From assembly GCA_963930655.1 (NCBI GenBank), contig OZ005610.1:3539001-3603000 (forward strand): 64,000 nt of DNA, written 5' to 3'. This document shows positions 1-12,900 of this stretch, piece by piece; within the stretch, counting starts at the first letter, position 1, and each line of letters begins with the position of its first letter. The notes under the pieces are model-generated. The model saw nothing but the letters and a program-made list of their open reading frames with translations, was not told the origin of the DNA and did no database searches. The stretch is from Myrica gale. Lineage: Eukaryota; Streptophyta; Magnoliopsida; Fagales; Myricaceae. The translations under genes and the position numbers were made by a program.

Positions 1-334
1 GCCACGTAGTGGTTAGGCCACGGATCATGACATTGAAAGCGTAGTCGTTGGGTTGTGGGATGTGGGAGAAGATAAGGGAGGCATAGGTGAAGTCTTTGAG
101 GTCGATTACTTTGGATAGAAGGAAATTTTGTTTGCCTATTGAGTTGGCGAGCATTTGGGTGTGTATTTGTTGCAATTGTTTGGTGGATGCACATCTTTTC
201 AACAGGGACAAGAGCGTTTCAGTCAGAGATTGTTGTTCCTGTTGTTTTAGTCGTGTGTAGCTGGTATCTGCATGGATTTTTGAAGAAACGGAACGGCGGT
301 AAATGCATCGTGAAGCGGCTTTCTTCCCGAGCAT
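1..334 (-). CDS. PPR protein, N-terminal part (runs off left edge)
   Basis: Read on the minus strand, positions 334 to 1 stay open from an ATG at 334 to the window edge (111 codons). The N-terminus is basic and Ser/Arg-rich, as expected for an organelle transit peptide. It is followed by LLSLLKRCASTKQLQQIHTQ and, near the edge, PNDYAFNVMIRGLTTTW, the typical opening of a plant PCMP-E/DYW-class pentatricopeptide repeat protein. From memory the second stretch closely resembles the start of Arabidopsis At2g34400. Family members bind organellar RNA for editing, splicing or stability. The frame is also open upstream of 334 without an obvious ATG, so the start is the first in-frame Met I can see. 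Family assignment is secure; target and organelle are not. Confidence 0.85.
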   Translation of the reverse strand, partial: MLGKKAASRCIYRRSVSSKIHADTSYTRLKQQEQQSLTETLLSLLKRCASTKQLQQIHTQMLANSIGKQNFLLSKVIDLKDFTYASLIFSHIPQPNDYAFNVMIRGLTTTW

Positions 335-2742
335 TTTCTGCCGTCTGGCTGCCGCTATCGAATGGTATTTAACAAGTAACAACAATCCCAAGCGTCGTCG
401 TGTTACAAGTATGCTGTTAAAAAAAGTTCACACACATTTTTTCCTACTTTTTTTAAACATGCCTCGTAATTACCTTCCTATTAATTATCATCACAGACGG
501 CCACTTTTTTGTTGTCGTCGAGTTTTGATAACTAACTGTTTGAATATCGATTTTAAGTTTACAATTTTTTTTTGTCTTATATAAAAATATTTAATAGTGA
601 TGATACAATCAAGTCCATCTCATATTTATGATTGCTTAGGTAGCATGGTAAGGAAAAGACATATATAGGTTAAGGTAGAGGAATATCATCATTTGGTAGA
701 CAAATAAGAGAAGCTCATGGTAGTGTTGTAGTCTCAATCCACGTCAATGCAGCATAATTTATGACTTATGACCTTCTAAGTCATCTTTGAACTTTTTCTT
801 TTTTTAGCCGAATGTCCGAGTCAGTTTACACGTATCTAGACTAATCTCGAGGCGTGTGTAATTCTATCGTCTCATACAAATATGATAATTATTAGGCTAA
901 AAATATTGAGAGTGGCTTTCAAAGAGTTGATAGTATTTGTGAAGTTTTGAACTTTAAATTTTAGAGAGCAAACCATTAAAACTCAAACAGTAATCATTAA
1001 GCTTGTGGGAGCATTTTTTAACGTATTCATCACAACCTCCATTGGGCTAAATAGCATGAGGAACTAGACTTGCAGTTCAAAGCTTGAGATGGGTTAAAAG
1101 ACTCAAATTCTCTTTCATACCTCCTACAAGCAAAATTCAATATTCAAAAGTACAGTCTTTCCCTCTCTCTATTGGATTTTTCCATATTCAACCCTTTCTT
1201 TTGTTCTCCTTCCTCTCTCCGCTTTTTTTTCTCTTGTTGTTTTACTATGCCCTTTATTTGGGGAAGAAAAAGTCTCTTTTCTCTTCTAGGTCTCCCCTCT
1301 TATCCTTTGTCTTCTTTTTTGGGCCTCCGGAACTCCTGGGCCTTAATCATATTTTATTCAGGCTTTATTCTCCTCGGGGCTCTTTCAGTCCCATCTCCAC
1401 TTTTCCTTTGAGCGGCGTTGTCAAGGTTGGTCTCCTTTGAGGCGGATCATACCGATTTTATTTCTGTCTATCAACTTAGTTAATGAATAACAAAAAATAA
1501 TTATAATTACTTATGTAAATTATTTATATCTAATAATGCATGAATTGTTAGGCCTTGTTATGAACCTCCAATCATCGAAGACTAAGCATCATGCTAAATG
1601 GGCGGATTTCTATCTCACCACTATAGGCCGATAACAATGGGCTTTTGTAGTAAGGAGAAATTATTCACCCATCAAAGCCAATCCTTTGAAATTCCATATT
1701 AGAACTTATCAAGGCTCGGTCTCGTCGTGTTTGTTTGTAAAATATTGGAGTGGTTAAAATTTTAGAGGGTTAAATTTGATAAAAAATGAGGAGAAATTTT
1801 TTTTATAACGACGGTAAAATTTTAATAAGTTAAAATTGTGAAAACAAAAGTCATGTCAAGCGGTAATGTACCATTATTTGATCATCCGGCTCCTTAGTAA
1901 GAGATGTGGACTTTATACTGCTCTTTAATTTTTCTTTTAAGGTAAAACTTGTGTATGTGTTTTCCTAACTCAAGCGGGTAATGTCGGAGTCGAAGTTACG
2001 GGCGAAGTCCTGCGAGTTCTCCCGACAAATGAGACGCCGGTTGTCCGGCGGAGAAATGGAGAGGATTAAACGACATACCCTCGAAATTAATGAATAACTT
2101 CAGGGGCAACTTCCGAAAATGCTGTAACCGAGGCATCCAGCTTGCCTTTGGTGGGACCAGGTTCTCCGATCTTTTGCTTTACAGCCGACTGTCTTTTGCT
2201 TTTCCAAAATTCTTTTTCTAATTCCTTTGTCGGTTCTGCACTCTCAAAATTAGAACCCAATTACCAAGATCTCCTTCATCTTCCTACGTAGCATGTTAAC
2301 ATGGGTCCAATCAGCCAAAGAAAAAAAAAACAAGGTCCAATCAATTGATCCTACTCATGAGTCATAACTAAGCATCTGATTCTTGTATATAAGTTGGTTC
2401 TTTTTGTTTCGTTTCCATTACTCTTCTTCATTTAAAGCACTAGAAGAGGAACACATTTTGTGGTTATGAATTTTTTTTAAAAAAAATTATAAATTTCTGT
2501 CTTAAAATTAATTTTCATCCGAATATATTACAAAAAAAATAATTATATATAATTTTAACCACCTAAAATGTAATCATCATTACAAAAAGTATCTCTGCTC
2601 ATTTTTTATCAATTTTTTTCACATTTTACTAATTTATTTTTATTTTTTCATCAATTTTTTCATTATATTTTCACTTTTTTCACCAATTTGCATACTTAAA
2701 ATTGTAATTACCCACAAATTTTGTTTCCATGCTCCATGTACT
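335..2742. other. Intergenic, AT-rich, no gene seen
   Basis: Nothing here reads as a conserved protein. Open frames at 303-584, 1084-1440 and 1172-1411 are pyrimidine-rich, low-complexity translations. A patch at about 1720-1850 (TTTGT..AAAATTTTA motifs) resembles repeats at 17.65 kb and 19.03 kb. The region separates the left-edge PPR gene from the DUF630/632 gene, which lie head to head, so both promoters should lie here or just to the right. Confidence 0.5.
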
Positions 2743-3007
2743 CAGGACCGGCTCAATAAAAAATGAGGCCTAAGGCCATACTAAAAATTAGGCATTTTAT
2801 ATAAATTTTTTAAAAAATACTTAAATTTATTTAAAAATAATTTTTCAGATATAAAATTACTAATCAAGTGGGCCTAAATCTCATTTATTTATCATGCATT
2901 TAAGGGCTTTTATTTTTATTTTCTTTTTCTTTTAATTTATGGAGCCTCTTGCTCAAAATGAAATCTTAGGCAACTGGCTAAATTGCCTACAGGTTGAATC
3001 GGTCCAG
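2743..3007. mobile_element. Short hAT-type non-autonomous element (MITE)
   Basis: A 265-bp AT-rich element with inverted ends: the left end begins CAGGACCGGCTCAA and the right end reads TTGAATCGGTCCAG. It is flanked by imperfect 8-bp duplications (catgtact at 2735-2742, tatgtacc at 3008-3015, sharing atgtac). CAGG..CCAG-type ends and an 8-bp duplication are hAT hallmarks. There is no coding capacity. It lies in the upstream region of the DUF630/632 gene. Confidence 0.6.
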
Positions 3008-3639
3008 TATGTACCAAAAGATGAAATGGTCATTCTTATACTGAAAAATAGATTACAATTGGACGGACGATAGTTGGAGGGGAATTAATTGAAATAATAA
3101 TAATAGTAATATACTGATCATTTTCAAATAAAAACAAAATCAATCATTCTGGGTTCCATTCCAATGGAGCCGTAGCAGATCGCAATGAAATCAATCCATC
3201 AATCAGTCGGGTCCCCACCCAATCATGGTCATTGAAGGAATACGGGTAATTGTGACTGGATGGCACCGATGTAATTTTTTTTAGTATGAATGGCAAATAG
3301 TTTGGCCTGTTATATTCTAGGTTCCTTATCTTGTGCTACCTTTACTTGCTCTCCAACCCCCCTAACTTTAAATTTTGTTCTTTATGTTTTTTCCCTTCCC
3401 ACTAGAGTTTTGACCGTTGCTTTTCTTAACGTCTCTCTCCCTCCTCTCTCTCCTCTGTGATCAAGCTCCATCGTCTTATTCCCGCCCGCAATAACCAGGT
3501 ATGGTTCTCCACTATAATCCAGTCGAAGCTTTATGTTTTACGTTTTCCTTGCGAAAATTGCACATGATTCCACACGTCCTATTTTTTCTCCTTACATTTT
3601 CTTCTTCTTCTCCTTAAATTTTGTTCTTCTTCTCCTAAT

Positions 3640-3682
3640 CTTCTTCTTCTTCTTCTTCTTCTTCTTCTTCTTCTTCTTCTTC
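3640..3682 (+). repeat. (CTT)n microsatellite
   Basis: About 14 uninterrupted CTT units, with imperfect CTT-rich sequence on both sides. It lies in the probable 5' UTR or leader intron of the DUF630/632 gene. A possible leader donor (CCAG|GTATGG) is near 3498. Confidence 0.85.
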
Positions 3683-5168
3683 TCCTTCTCCTTTGTTACT
3701 TGTTCATTGGAGGCATGGTCAGAGTTGGTTGATTAGTGAAGTGGGTCTGCTTCTTTTTGTTAAATGAATCTAACTTTCAGGTTTCAGAGCATGTATGTTT
3801 ACATTTTTTTTAAAATCTTTCGATTTTATTTCCGTGTCGAATCATTTTTTACTAAGAACAAGTCATGGAATCATGGAATTTCTGTTTACTCGAATCTGCA
3901 TGTCAGCATTCGAAAGTTTAGTCCCGCCTGATTGCGAGAGATTTTTTTTATGTGTAATGGTGACTGCAAGAGATATTTCTTATAGTTTTCTCGTGCGTAT
4001 GTACTTTAACGTTCATCTTACTAAAACTACTCATATTCCCTATCTTATTTTTCTTTTGTTGTCTCCCTGGCATTTCGATCTGCTCACTGTAGCCGGGATA
4101 TTTTACAATGTTCTTTGTTACACTTACACGGTGCTTTGAAGCAGCATCTAGTCCTCAAATTTTTCAGGTTGAAATTGGTTTTCTGCTTTGATGTTTCAAA
4201 CTTTCAATCATCTTCATATTTTTCTTGATTTTTAAACTAGTTCCGTGAGAATTCTAGTAATGTTTTGAATTTTTCCAATGGTATTTAATGTAATAAAGTT
4301 TACTCCTTTCCCAGTTCTGGTTCAGAACAGTTGCTGACTTCAACATGTGACTTCTGAAGTTGGTTTTCTTTTTCCTTTTTTTGTTTTGCATTTCTTTTTC
4401 TTTCTACTTTAAAACTTTATCTTCTTTTGGTGTGTCCCCTTACCACTGGTAACTGGCTGTCATCATACTACCAAAAGGGCCCATTTACTGTTTTTCGTTT
4501 TTTTAGAAAAATTATTATTTCCTCAATTATTTACTTCTTTTCCTGAGTTAATATTCAGGTTTTTACATTATGTACTTCATAACTTTTTCAAACAGTTCAA
4601 TTTGTAGTAAGCCCATTAATTTGATGCCTTTGAGCATTTTTTTTTGTTCTTCCGTCAATCTTTCATTTCAATTCAATCCAAAAGTTAATAAACATAAAGC
4701 CATACATCGTTAGAAAAGTTTATTCACCAATTTGGGGTTTAGCAAGTTGTTCTGCAAATGACTTGTTTGAGTCAAGTGATCTGCGCTTTCCTTCTTTCTT
4801 TTTCCCTTAAACTTCTATACTTCCTCAAAGATTGATATAGCACATTAATATTTTACAGCTAGAAGCTAGTTTTTTTTTCTAAGTACAGCTAGAAGCTAGT
4901 TGAATTCTTGGTTTGTGGAGAATTTCTACAGAAGGCTGAAAAAGGATATCCATTTCTTCACCGAGTTGTGTAACCGGCTGTTTTCAACCAATCCTATGCC
5001 GTGATATCTAAGAAAAGAACCATGGCTTTTTGAAATTTCTCTTAGCATGCAAGATTAATTTTCTGCAAATTTTCTGCTATCCTCTCCTGTTCTACTTCTG
5101 TCTCTTTCTCTCTACAGCCTCGGACTTACTAAACTTTCTTTCGATTTAAGCAGCCCCCAGGAATCCAT

Positions 5169-5240
5169 ATGAATCTCGTGAGAAATAATACCAAATCCAG
5201 TTGTGCTTTCCATTTCAATTCGAGCCTAAAGTATTCATAG
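5169..5240 (+). promoter_or_regulatory. Candidate upstream ORF in 5' leader of DUF630/632 gene
   Basis: ATG at 5169 opens a 23-codon frame ending in TAG at 5238-5240, 33 bases before the main ATG at 5274. It would be on the mRNA if the leader exon begins after the acceptor-like CTCTACAG ending at 5117. Leader structure is inferred, so the effect on translation is hypothetical. Confidence 0.35.
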
Positions 5241-5273
5241 AGTGCACAGGGAAAGGGAGAGCAAAGGTGGGAG

Positions 5274-8200
5274 ATGGGATGCTCCACATCAAAGCTGGAT
5301 GATGAAGAGGCAGTTCAGCTTTGTAAAGATCGAAAGAGATTCATTAAACAGGCTGTTGAGCACAGAAGCCGGTTTGCTTCTAGACACATAGCCTATATCC
5401 AGTCCTTGAAAAGAGTTTCAGCTGCTCTTCGTGATTATATCGAAGGAGATGAGCCTCGTGAGTTCCTATTGGATTCATTCGTAACCCAACCTTTCACACC
5501 AGTAAAGAAATCCAGTCCCAGTTTCATCACAATTTCATCCAATTCCTTTTCATCAACACCTATTCAGTCTCAGCCTAATTCATGTTTGAAAGTAAATTAC
5601 CTACGATCAGGTGGGGAACCAGCTGTGGTAGTTGAGGAGAGACCTCAATCCCCAGAGACTGTCCGAGTTGAAACGTACTCGCCAATGCACCATTTTGGGA
5701 CAGACGGGTTCTTTCCGATGCAATCCTCATCTATGAGCTCTTCTTTCTTCTCTTATTCCCCTTACAACAGACCAAATTTTCCTCCACCTTCGCCTCAAAC
5801 ATCCCAATGGGATTTCTTTTGGAATCCATTTTCATCGCTAGACTACTATGGCTACCCTACACGCAGTAGTCTCGATCATATAGGCATGGATGATGACATT
5901 GGAGGTCTAAGGCAGGTACGAGAAGAAGAAGGAATTCCAGATTTAGAAGAAGAAACTGAGCAAGAAGAATCAGATAATAAGATAAATGCAACAGAAGAAA
6001 GAGCTAAAATTGATGTAAACTGCAACAGAGAAGGTATTGTTGAAGATGTTGATGACGACGAGGATGAGGAGGAAGACACAGATAGTGGAAATGAGACTGA
6101 TCATGATATGGAAGGCTTGCAACCGCATCGTGCAAGCATAGAAGTATCTAAAGCTCAAACTGCAGGACAACTTGAAACTAGTAGTAAAGAAATGGCGATT
6201 GGTGATCAAGAAGCCAAGGAAGAAACACCAGGTTTTACTGTTTATGTTAATCACAGGCCAACAAGCATGACAGAAGTTGTCAAGGATCTTGAAACTCAAT
6301 TCAGGATTGTGTGCAATTCAGCCAATGAGGTTTCAGCATTATTAGAGGCTAGTAGAGCTCAGTATGCATCAACCACCAATGAACTCACAGGTACGAAATT
6401 ATATGTACAAATCTTCTTTTTTGCTCTGCCTCTACTTTGTTGAGATTCCTGCCCCCTTGCATCTGTGCACGTGTTTGTCTAATTATAATCTATTTTATGA
6501 CAGGCCTAGTATTATGTTAAATTGATGTTTACATTTGCATCAATTTTACCCGTAGTTATGCAGATATAGGCTCATACTGTCAGCCCTAATTGCTTTCTTG
6601 TATGCCAAAATGCACTTGAAGTAGTGGAATCCTCCTGAGAATCATCATGTTTCCTGGTTTGCTTTATATTTTCTTTATTGAAGATAGCAATTTAGTGTAC
6701 TTCATTTTGTTATTTTTATCTATGCAGCCACGAAAATGTTGAACCCAGTAGCTTTGTTCCGCTCAGCTTCATCTCGCTCATCCTCATCAAGGTTTTTTGT
6801 TAATTCTTCAAGCTCTAAAGACGAAGGTTATGAAAGCAGTAGTGACTTCTCAGAGGAACCCTGCATGTATTCAGGTAGTCACCAATCTACATTGGACAGA
6901 CTATATGCGTGGGAGAAGAAACTCTATGAAGAAGTGAGGGTAATACTTCCAAACTCCCACCCACCAACTTTCCAGTCACTAAATTTCTTTGATGTGTGGG
7001 TGTGCACTCTAAACTAGTAAGCAGATGCTACATGTCTACTATGGAAATCACTTCGATTGTGAATATGCCTGAAATTGTTTTATGGTGGAACACAGGATTT
7101 ACTAACTTATTCCTTATGGTTGCTAATTAAGTTGAACCAAAACAAGAATCAATGTTTTGGAATTCAAGGGTAAGACTAATCAAGCTTCCCTTGCTACCTC
7201 CTGGCTGGTGATCTGGGAGGATGAGACATCCAACCTATGAAAATTAGTAAGCAGAAACCTGAAAGCTTTGGAAAGATATTCAACGATCTCTATGGACAAT
7301 ATAAATCTTTTTTAACTTTTTACCAGACTGGAACTGCTGGTTTGTTTTAAAATTTCTTCATTGGTAAACTGTTGAACTCACTATTTTGTTTTCGTTAACC
7401 TTCTTTTTGTTTGTCCAAGAATTGGAACCAAACAAAAGCTACTTATTTCCTTGGAGTAACCTGGAATCTGATTGTTGTGTTTGTTACCTTTGTAAACAGT
7501 CTGGTGAAAGGGTTCGAATTGCCTACGAGAAGAAATGTACGCAACTCAGGAACCAAGATGTAAAAGGAGAGGACCCCAATTCGGTTGATAAAACAAGGGT
7601 ATCCATTAGAGATCTGCATACCCAAATAAAGGTTTCTATACATTCAGTTGAAGCTGTTTCCAAGAGGATTGAGACTCTAAGGGACGTAGAGTTGCAGCCT
7701 CAACTTTTTGAATTAGTACAAGGGTATGCCACTCACCATCTCAAAGTCATTTCTGCACCATATGAATAATTCCCTGCTGTGCGGAGGGACTTTTTGGCGT
7801 CTTTGGAGACCACTCATTGCTCCTTGCAGTGTCATTGTTTTTCGTAGGTCTTGAAGTATGACCAGAGCTATAATAGAAATGCTAGTCATTCGCACAAACT
7901 ATGGTTACACATAAAACTAATTGCTAGTATGAAACCCCAAAACTGCGTCCATACATCATCATTCACAATGATAACTCCTATTTTCTACCAGAATGATGAC
8001 GCGTACAAATAACAAAATGGGGCATTCACCATCCATTGAACATGAATTTTCTTTTGCCAGACATCATGCTCATGACATCCCTGCTAGTATGTAAAGATCC
8101 ATTCTTGAATCTCTTCTTTGCCACTTATGGATTTCTGTTGGATATATGCCACGAAGAATTGGTGGCTGAGAAAAACATTTCACATGATTTACATGATTAC

Positions 8201-9140
8201 GATCCTGAAGTGGCATTCTAACACAAAAAATTGGGTAACTCCTTTCACTTTTTCATGTTTGTATGTAGTTTCGAATTTCCATTTTTTCCTATTGACATCT
8301 CAAATGCAAAATTGTCATTTTCAATCCCTTGTAGGCATTCTAATTCCAGGAAAAGATTTTTTTTTTCTTTTCATAGTTTGACTATGTGCATATTGGTAAA
8401 ACTTCAGGCTGGCAAGGATGTGGAAAGTAATGGCAGAGTGTCATCAGTCACAGAAGCGGACATTGGATGGGGCCAAGCTTCTCCTAGCGGGAATTCCCTC
8501 AAAACTAGAAGCAAAAAGGAATTCATCCATGTCAATAACCGAGCCACACAGACTAGCCCGTTCAGCTGCCAATCTTGAGACAGAACTCAGGAATTGGCAA
8601 GCCTGTTTCGACTCATGGATCACTTCTCAACGATCCTATGTGCAAGCACTAACTGGCTGGCTACTCCGGTGTGTCCAGTTGGATCCTGACTCCACAAGAG
8701 CTCCTTTCTCTCCTCGGCGGTCCAGTGGAACCCTTCCGATATTTGGGCTTTGCATCCAATGGTCAAAGTTTCTTGATTCCATCCGTGAAACACCAGTGCT
8801 CGACGGACTAGACTTTTTCGCAACCGGAATGGGATCTCTCTATGCTCAACAGCTGAGAGAGGATTCTCGTCGTGCCCCAGTTGGATCAAAGAGATTTGGA
8901 GTTGATTCGTTAGAGGACTCTGACGGGAATATGACGATGGTGGAGATCGGTCAGGTAGAAGAGGTAATGACTGCAGAAAAAATGGCTGAAGTTGCAATAA
9001 GGGTGCTTTGTGCTGGAATGTCAGTTGCAATGAGCTCACTGACAGAATTCGCTACTAGTTCTGCCGAGGGATACGCTGAACTTGTTAAGAAATGGGATAA
9101 CGCCAAGGGGCTGCATAGTTCAAGCGGCACTGAAATGTAA
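5274..9140 (+). CDS. DUF630/DUF632 protein (NRG2/APSR1/REL2-type)
   Basis: Four coding exons: 5274-6390, 6728-6939, 7500-7723, 8408-9140, all GT-AG with frame kept, giving 761 aa. The N-terminus MGCSTSK carries Gly2 and Cys3, the usual N-myristoylation and palmitoylation signal of this family. DUF630 covers about residues 1-60. A Ser/Pro-rich linker and a strongly acidic Asp/Glu stretch (about 205-275) follow, then DUF632 begins near residue 319 (PGFTVYVNHRPTSMTEVV) and runs through the last exon (RMWKVMAECHQSQ, TELRNWQACFDSWI). Relatives include Arabidopsis NRG2 (nitrate signalling), APSR1 (phosphate-starvation root growth) and rice REL2 (leaf shape). Which of these roles applies cannot be read from sequence. 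Length is normal and no damage is seen. A 5' leader intron between about 3.5 and 5.1 kb is likely. Confidence 0.93.
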
Positions 9141-9147
9141 TTTATGG

Positions 9148-9262
9148 TATAACGTTGTGTACTCCAGTAATGGGTGTCAATGATGTAATGACAGGTATAA
9201 GGTAGTAGTATAACGTTGTGTACTCCAGTAATGGGTGTCAATGATGTAATGACAGGTATAAG

Positions 9263-9269
<7 letters not shown>
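9148..9269 (+). repeat. 61-bp tandem duplication after the stop codon
   Basis: Two nearly perfect 61-bp copies (9148-9208 and 9209-9269) start 7 bases after the DUF630/632 stop, probably in its 3' UTR. The second runs straight into the GTA microsatellite, so replication slippage is the likely origin. Confidence 0.9.

Positions 9270-9314
<45 letters not shown>
9263..9314 (+). repeat. (GTA)n microsatellite
   Basis: About 17 GTA units directly after the 61-bp duplication. On the minus strand this yields a long poly-Tyr or poly-Tyr-like translation that should not be mistaken for a protein. Confidence 0.92.
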
Positions 9315-9491
9315 AAGAGAGTAACTTTTCCAATATTCCCGATGCTCTCTCTTTTTAGTTGCCAGATGGACAAGGAAAGCAAGGAAATCAGAAGATGGGT
9401 TTTATCTGAAACCTGAAAACTAGTTGGGATTGGGAGTATTGTAACGTGTAAATTACCAGAAATCAAAAAAAAAAATTTCAAGCAATTAGGA

Positions 9492-9624
9492 GTGACTGTA
9501 GCGTTGTTCATCCCCTCTCTGGTAATTCTATCTCTTCCAAGTTCCATATGCGTTTTTGGACATCGCCTGGTTTACTAATTCCGAGACTGTACAAGAGTGC
9601 CTGTAGCGTTGTTCATCCCCTCTG
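9492..9624 (+). repeat. Short direct repeat pair between convergent genes
   Basis: A segment of about 24 bases (ctgtagcgttgttcatcccc plus tct) occurs at about 9495 and again at about 9601, roughly 106 bp apart, in the spacer between the 3' ends of the DUF630/632 and metaxin genes. Origin is unclear; a local duplication is the simplest reading. Confidence 0.7.
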
Positions 9625-9902
9625 TCCAAATTATTAAAAAAAAAATCATGTCTAATTTCCGGGGAAAAGTCCAGGAAAATCCAGCAAAATTGAAAAACAA
9701 AATGTATACAACAAACATCAAATGTTTAGAACCCAATAACATGAGGGTATTTCTTCTGAACCGTGCATTCATTTCCTTCTATTTGAATGGCTATTTATTT
9801 CCCAAAATTTCGGTTAAAAAATTACAAAGGGTAATAACAAAAACTTATCCTTGGCTGGGAATCGAGGGAAAGATTTACTGCTAGTTGATAAGTGAATGCT
9901 TT

Positions 9903-12900
9903 TCAGTCATCATAACCATAGCCTTCATCATCATCAAGCTCCACTTCATCATCAGATCTATTTATCAAAGTGAGAAAAAGTAAAACTGCAACTAGCTGTG
10001 TTGCCAAGAAGTACTTGGCCCTTCTTCCGAACGTTTTCTCCTCCTTTGTCTTTTGCCTCTTGGATTTGCTCTTGGGCTTTGAACCTAGGATGGAAATACC
10101 ATACGTTAGGGTAGTTCAACGAACATACTTGCAATGTAGTTCCAAATAGTTTGCAGAAAGAAATTATCCTTTAAGCTTCCAGTAGTGTAGAGGTAAGAAC
10201 TCCAAAAGATGAGAATACATGCAACTGAAAACTAAATTATTGAAGTTTTAGTAGTGGAACGTAGACATAGAATCGGATGTTCTTGAAATATATGCTCACG
10301 CCTAAGTTTTTTTTTTTCTAAACAAACAAACTTTATTAAAAACCAACACCCGCCTCAAGGCGGTACAAAATAGTCTGGGTCCAGAGGACCAAACGAAAGA
10401 GGCGGGAAGCCCACGCTGCCAGGAGATGAGCCATCTGGATCTGCCTGATGCTCACGCCTAAGTTCAATTTCCACCGGAGAGGTGGATTTTCTACGAATAT
10501 CAAAGAGTTGCACTAGCGAGGTGCCTTTGGGTTTGGCATAGCTCCATTCTTATGAGTGCAAGGGGAGCTCTTAGGGAATTTAGATAAAACAAATCGAATT
10601 GAACTCTGAGGCAAGCCTCTTCTTGATCTCAATTAGATTCAAATAGACTCTGCTCACTAGCAAGCAGGTGCAAAAACAAGTTCTCTTGTCCGATAGCTTG
10701 GAGTATGGCTATACAAGGCTGAAAAGTCTATTTTAACCCTATTGCTACTTTCCGAAGAACCAAAAATTGTGCACCAAAACATCTCTTATCTCTATACAAC
10801 GTGTGCACCAAAAATTGTTGCAGAAGTAATGCAGTTATAGCGACCACCAATACCATGAGTAAACATTATGTTCTCAGCAAGCAAATATGTCATTCAATTG
10901 CTATATTATTAGTTCACGGCATTGGTGTTCTTGTGAAACAATTATAATGAAGGGAGTGGTTAGAATGAACTGGCAGGACTGAATCATTCCACTTCGGAGG
11001 GAGAGGGAAACAAAAATTGGACGGGGCCAACTGTGGGATTATTCATTTAGACATAATCCCACGGTATAAAATTTCCTATGGACCAACACATTGATCTCCA
11101 TCAAAGGTCCCATAATTTCATCAGATGTTTCTTTTCAGCTGTGCATATAGGTTGGGGATTTAGGCTTTTGGAAGAACAGATTGGCAATCATGTCCTTTGC
11201 AAAAAAAAACCATTGGGGCACAACTTTATGAGACTATTCACCAACCTATCTATACCTAGTGTGACTCAAGGTTATGTAGTATGAATTTTGTTATCTCATT
11301 TGGCTAGCCATGATCTAGATCTTCAACCGAGAAAAAGTTTCAGCCCAGATCTGGAAGAATGAATTAAGATTTAAGAGTAAATAAACCCCTGTCCGGGCCT
11401 TCCTTTCCATATCAGTAATATACTGGGAAACCAAAAAACACTAGCAAGATCCTGTCAATATCTACTAAGCTTGTTTTTTCCGGTCATTATTTTGTTGATA
11501 ACTCAGAAATCCAATACCAAATATGACCGCCTATAAATTTAAAAGTGAACTCCGGATTGGCAAAGGCACTCAACTCCTCGACCAAAATCTACTAACAAAA
11601 TCTACAAATGAAAAATAAAAAGGCTAGGATTGAATAGCATCTTACTTGATTTTGGAGGACCCCTTCTTGAAGCTGATGATGAAGGGTCCGACTGATTGTG
11701 CGGGACAGAAGACGATGAAGAACCAGCCTCTATCAACTCCGTCTTAAGTTTTTCGGCATACTTTATGAGATTACCATGCTCTAAGAGTTTAGACCGCAGT
11801 ACTGATGTCTCCTGGTAACAAATATTGCAGGAAGCATGCTTAAAGACTGGAAAATTGACTTAGTACTCTCTCCCTTCCAAAAGAGATGGTGTGTTTTGAT
11901 ATATAAGGGTCATCAAGCAAAATATCGCAATGCTCTTAAAATTGTCTAGTCCTTTATATTCGAACTGACATGATTTTTAAGAAGTTCATATTTTTTTCAC
12001 CTTTTTTTTCCTTTTGAAGTGAAGGAAATATGAACTTCCACTTCTGGAAACTTACAATACATTCCAGGGCAATCCAGAAACGAAAGCACATTTACTTATT
12101 TTGGGACAGAGGAAGTTTACAGAGAATCCATGATAGTGAGCAAAGATATTTATACCAACAGCGAGATCTTAGCTTCAACTAACACAGCTAATTAAAACAA
12201 AGGTAGAAATTATTCTGCAAAGGCATTTTTCACAAGAACATGACAAATTTGACTATATACAATAGGTGCACTAATTCTTCTAGAAAAGACAAAATATTAC
12301 GCTGACAGTGGATTTCAGCTTAAAAAAACAGCAAGAAGGAAAGCTGTATAACTTGAAACTGAAACATGAAGGAAAGCTCTACTTTAAAACTTAAAAAAGC
12401 ATGCGTGATTGGTAAGTGGCTAGCTGGATCAGAATTTCCTATGATATGGTTAGATTTAGATTAAAACTGATATTCCTAAATAGCTAATTGAATGTAATCA
12501 TAACCTGCTATTCCCGAGTGGATCCTATTCAAAAATCAGTTTTAAAAAGTAATCAATGTGGGTTATCAATTAAAAAAAAAACAATCAGCCTACAAAAATA
12601 CTTTAACTATGCCACAATGTGTAAGATGACTCACAGGTAATGCTTCAAGAGTCAAAAGCACATGCGCAAGAAAGAGTGCATCTAAGCTTGACGGCCTACA
12701 TGAAAGGAATAATCCAATCAGTGACAGTAACATCAGCATGTTATAGTTAATTTCACTTACAGGTAAAAGAAATCATCTCAAAATCTAACACTGTCGCTAC
12801 AGGAAAGAGACGTGAAAATCTCACTATCCATAAGAATCACCTGTTCTCAAAGAGAAAGTTTTGCTCCCCTAACCTAGCTGACAGAGCTCCATATGCAGTA

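Noticed and set aside
3533-3736. Poly-Phe protein
   Set aside because: Translation of the CTT microsatellite.
5970-6299. 109-aa minus-strand frame
   Set aside because: Antisense of the acidic linker of the DUF630/632 protein.
8620-9039. 139-aa minus-strand frame
   Set aside because: Antisense shadow of the conserved DUF632 exon.
8951-9547. 198-aa minus-strand frame
   Set aside because: Antisense to the last DUF630/632 exon and driven by the 61-bp duplication and GTA array, giving a poly-Tyr run.
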